From Roseovarius sp. (GTDB lineage Bacteria > Pseudomonadota > Alphaproteobacteria > Rhodobacterales > Rhodobacteraceae), in NCBI GenBank assembly GCA_021767845.1, contig JAASSQ010000201.1:1-5565 (forward strand): a stretch of DNA of 5,565 nt, given 5' to 3'. The first letter of the stretch is position 1, and every line of letters begins with the position of its first letter. The notes beneath the pieces are model-generated. The model was not told the origin of the DNA and did not search any database. It saw only the letters and a list, made by a program, of their open reading frames with translations. The position numbers and the translations under genes are program-made. Shown piece after piece: positions 5,110 to 5,565 of the stretch.

Positions 5110-5565
5110 ATGCGCACTCAGGTGGCCATCGTGGGAGGCGGGCCGGCGGGCCTTTTGCTGGGGCAGTTGCTGCAGACCCAGGGCATCGAGACCATCGTGC
5201 TGGAACGCTATGAACGGGAAGAGGTTCTGAGCCGGGTGCGGGCCGCCGTGCTGGAACGCGGGCTGGCCGAGTTGTTGCACGAGGCCGGGGTCGGCGCGCC
5301 GCTGGAGGCTGGCGGGCTGCGGCACGAGGGGCTGCGGATCGCCGGGGAGGCGGCCGATTTCCGGCTGGACCTGCAGGCGCTGACCGGGCATTCGGTGATC
5401 CTTTACGGGCAGGAGCAGATCACCCGCGATCTTTATGCCGCGCGCGATGCCGCGGGGCTGGAAACCCTGCATGGCTGCGCGGGCGTCAAGCCGCGCGACG
5501 TGGATGGCGCGCAGCCTTTCATCACCTTTCTGCATGGCGGCAAGATGAACCGGCTGGATTGCGAC
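5110..5565 (+). CDS. pobA: 4-hydroxybenzoate 3-monooxygenase, N-terminal part (cut by window end)
   Basis: The visible 152 residues match p-hydroxybenzoate hydroxylase, a flavoprotein that uses NAD(P)H and oxygen to convert 4-hydroxybenzoate to protocatechuate in the cytoplasm. The FAD-binding Rossmann motif GGGPAGLLLG lies at 9-18, followed by Glu32-Arg33 at the end of the second strand and SRVRAAVLERG (41-51), whose Arg42 and Arg44 align with the FAD/NADPH-contacting arginines of the Pseudomonas enzyme. HEGLRI (72-77) and LYGQEQITRDL (98-108) are also characteristic. The window ends at LDCD, just before the expected second flavin motif. Family length is about 390, so roughly 240 residues are missing and the substrate-binding residues cannot be checked. 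It begins 183 bases after the dehydratase stop, with a hairpin between, so it is probably its own unit. No pobR-type regulator is visible in the window. Confidence 0.93.
   Translation, partial: MRTQVAIVGGGPAGLLLGQLLQTQGIETIVLERYEREEVLSRVRAAVLERGLAELLHEAGVGAPLEAGGLRHEGLRIAGEAADFRLDLQALTGHSVILYGQEQITRDLYAARDAAGLETLHGCAGVKPRDVDGAQPFITFLHGGKMNRLDCD

Noticed and set aside
3751..5535. A 594-codon open frame on the minus strand across the hydrolase, dehydratase and pobA genes
   Set aside because: It lies antisense to three well-recognised genes. Its translation is low-complexity (Arg, Gly, Ala, Gln, His rich) without family motifs, as expected for the complementary strand of GC-rich coding DNA.

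Overview
The window is a very GC-rich stretch of ordinary bacterial chromosome. GC-rich third positions, tight gene packing and the type of each protein point to an alphaproteobacterium, most likely of the Rhodobacterales (Rhodobacter/Roseobacter relatives). That placement rests on recognising protein styles, not on a database search. No tRNA, rRNA, CRISPR array, insertion sequence or phage gene is visible.

Layout. (1) Bases 1-990, plus strand: a zinc-free MDR-family NADPH:quinone reductase-like oxidoreductase. (2) Bases 991-1068: a short convergent gap built around a perfect inverted repeat, probably a shared terminator. (3) Bases 1069-1686, minus strand: an uncharacterised membrane protein with a coiled-coil N-terminus and a conserved-looking Cys/His cluster. 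(4) Bases 1804-2232, minus strand: a short SlyD-like FKBP prolyl isomerase, with a textbook intrinsic terminator at 1735-1775 and a plausible sigma-70 promoter at 2315-2343. (5) Bases 2233-2424: a divergent control region. (6) Bases 2425-4926, plus strand: a tightly packed three-gene operon encoding an L-2-haloacid dehalogenase-type HAD hydrolase, an alpha/beta hydrolase (1-nt gap) and a PLP-dependent serine/threonine dehydratase of serine-racemase type (4-nt GTGA overlap). (7) Bases 4927-5109: a gap with a G/C hairpin and a possible dispersed intergenic repeat. (8) From 5110 past the window edge, plus strand: the first 152 codons of pobA, 4-hydroxybenzoate 3-monooxygenase.

How the genes fit together. 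The HAD, hydrolase and dehydratase genes are almost certainly co-transcribed and translationally coupled. Their reactions (dehalogenation of 2-haloacids, ester-type hydrolysis, deamination of hydroxy-amino acids) suggest catabolic housekeeping, but the sequence does not establish a single pathway. pobA feeds 4-hydroxybenzoate into the protocatechuate/beta-ketoadipate route and seems to be a separate unit with its own strong ribosome binding site. The FKBP and the Cys/His membrane protein share a strand but are separated by a strong terminator, so they are probably independent units. No clearly new multi-gene system is seen. The least explained item is the Cys/His membrane protein.
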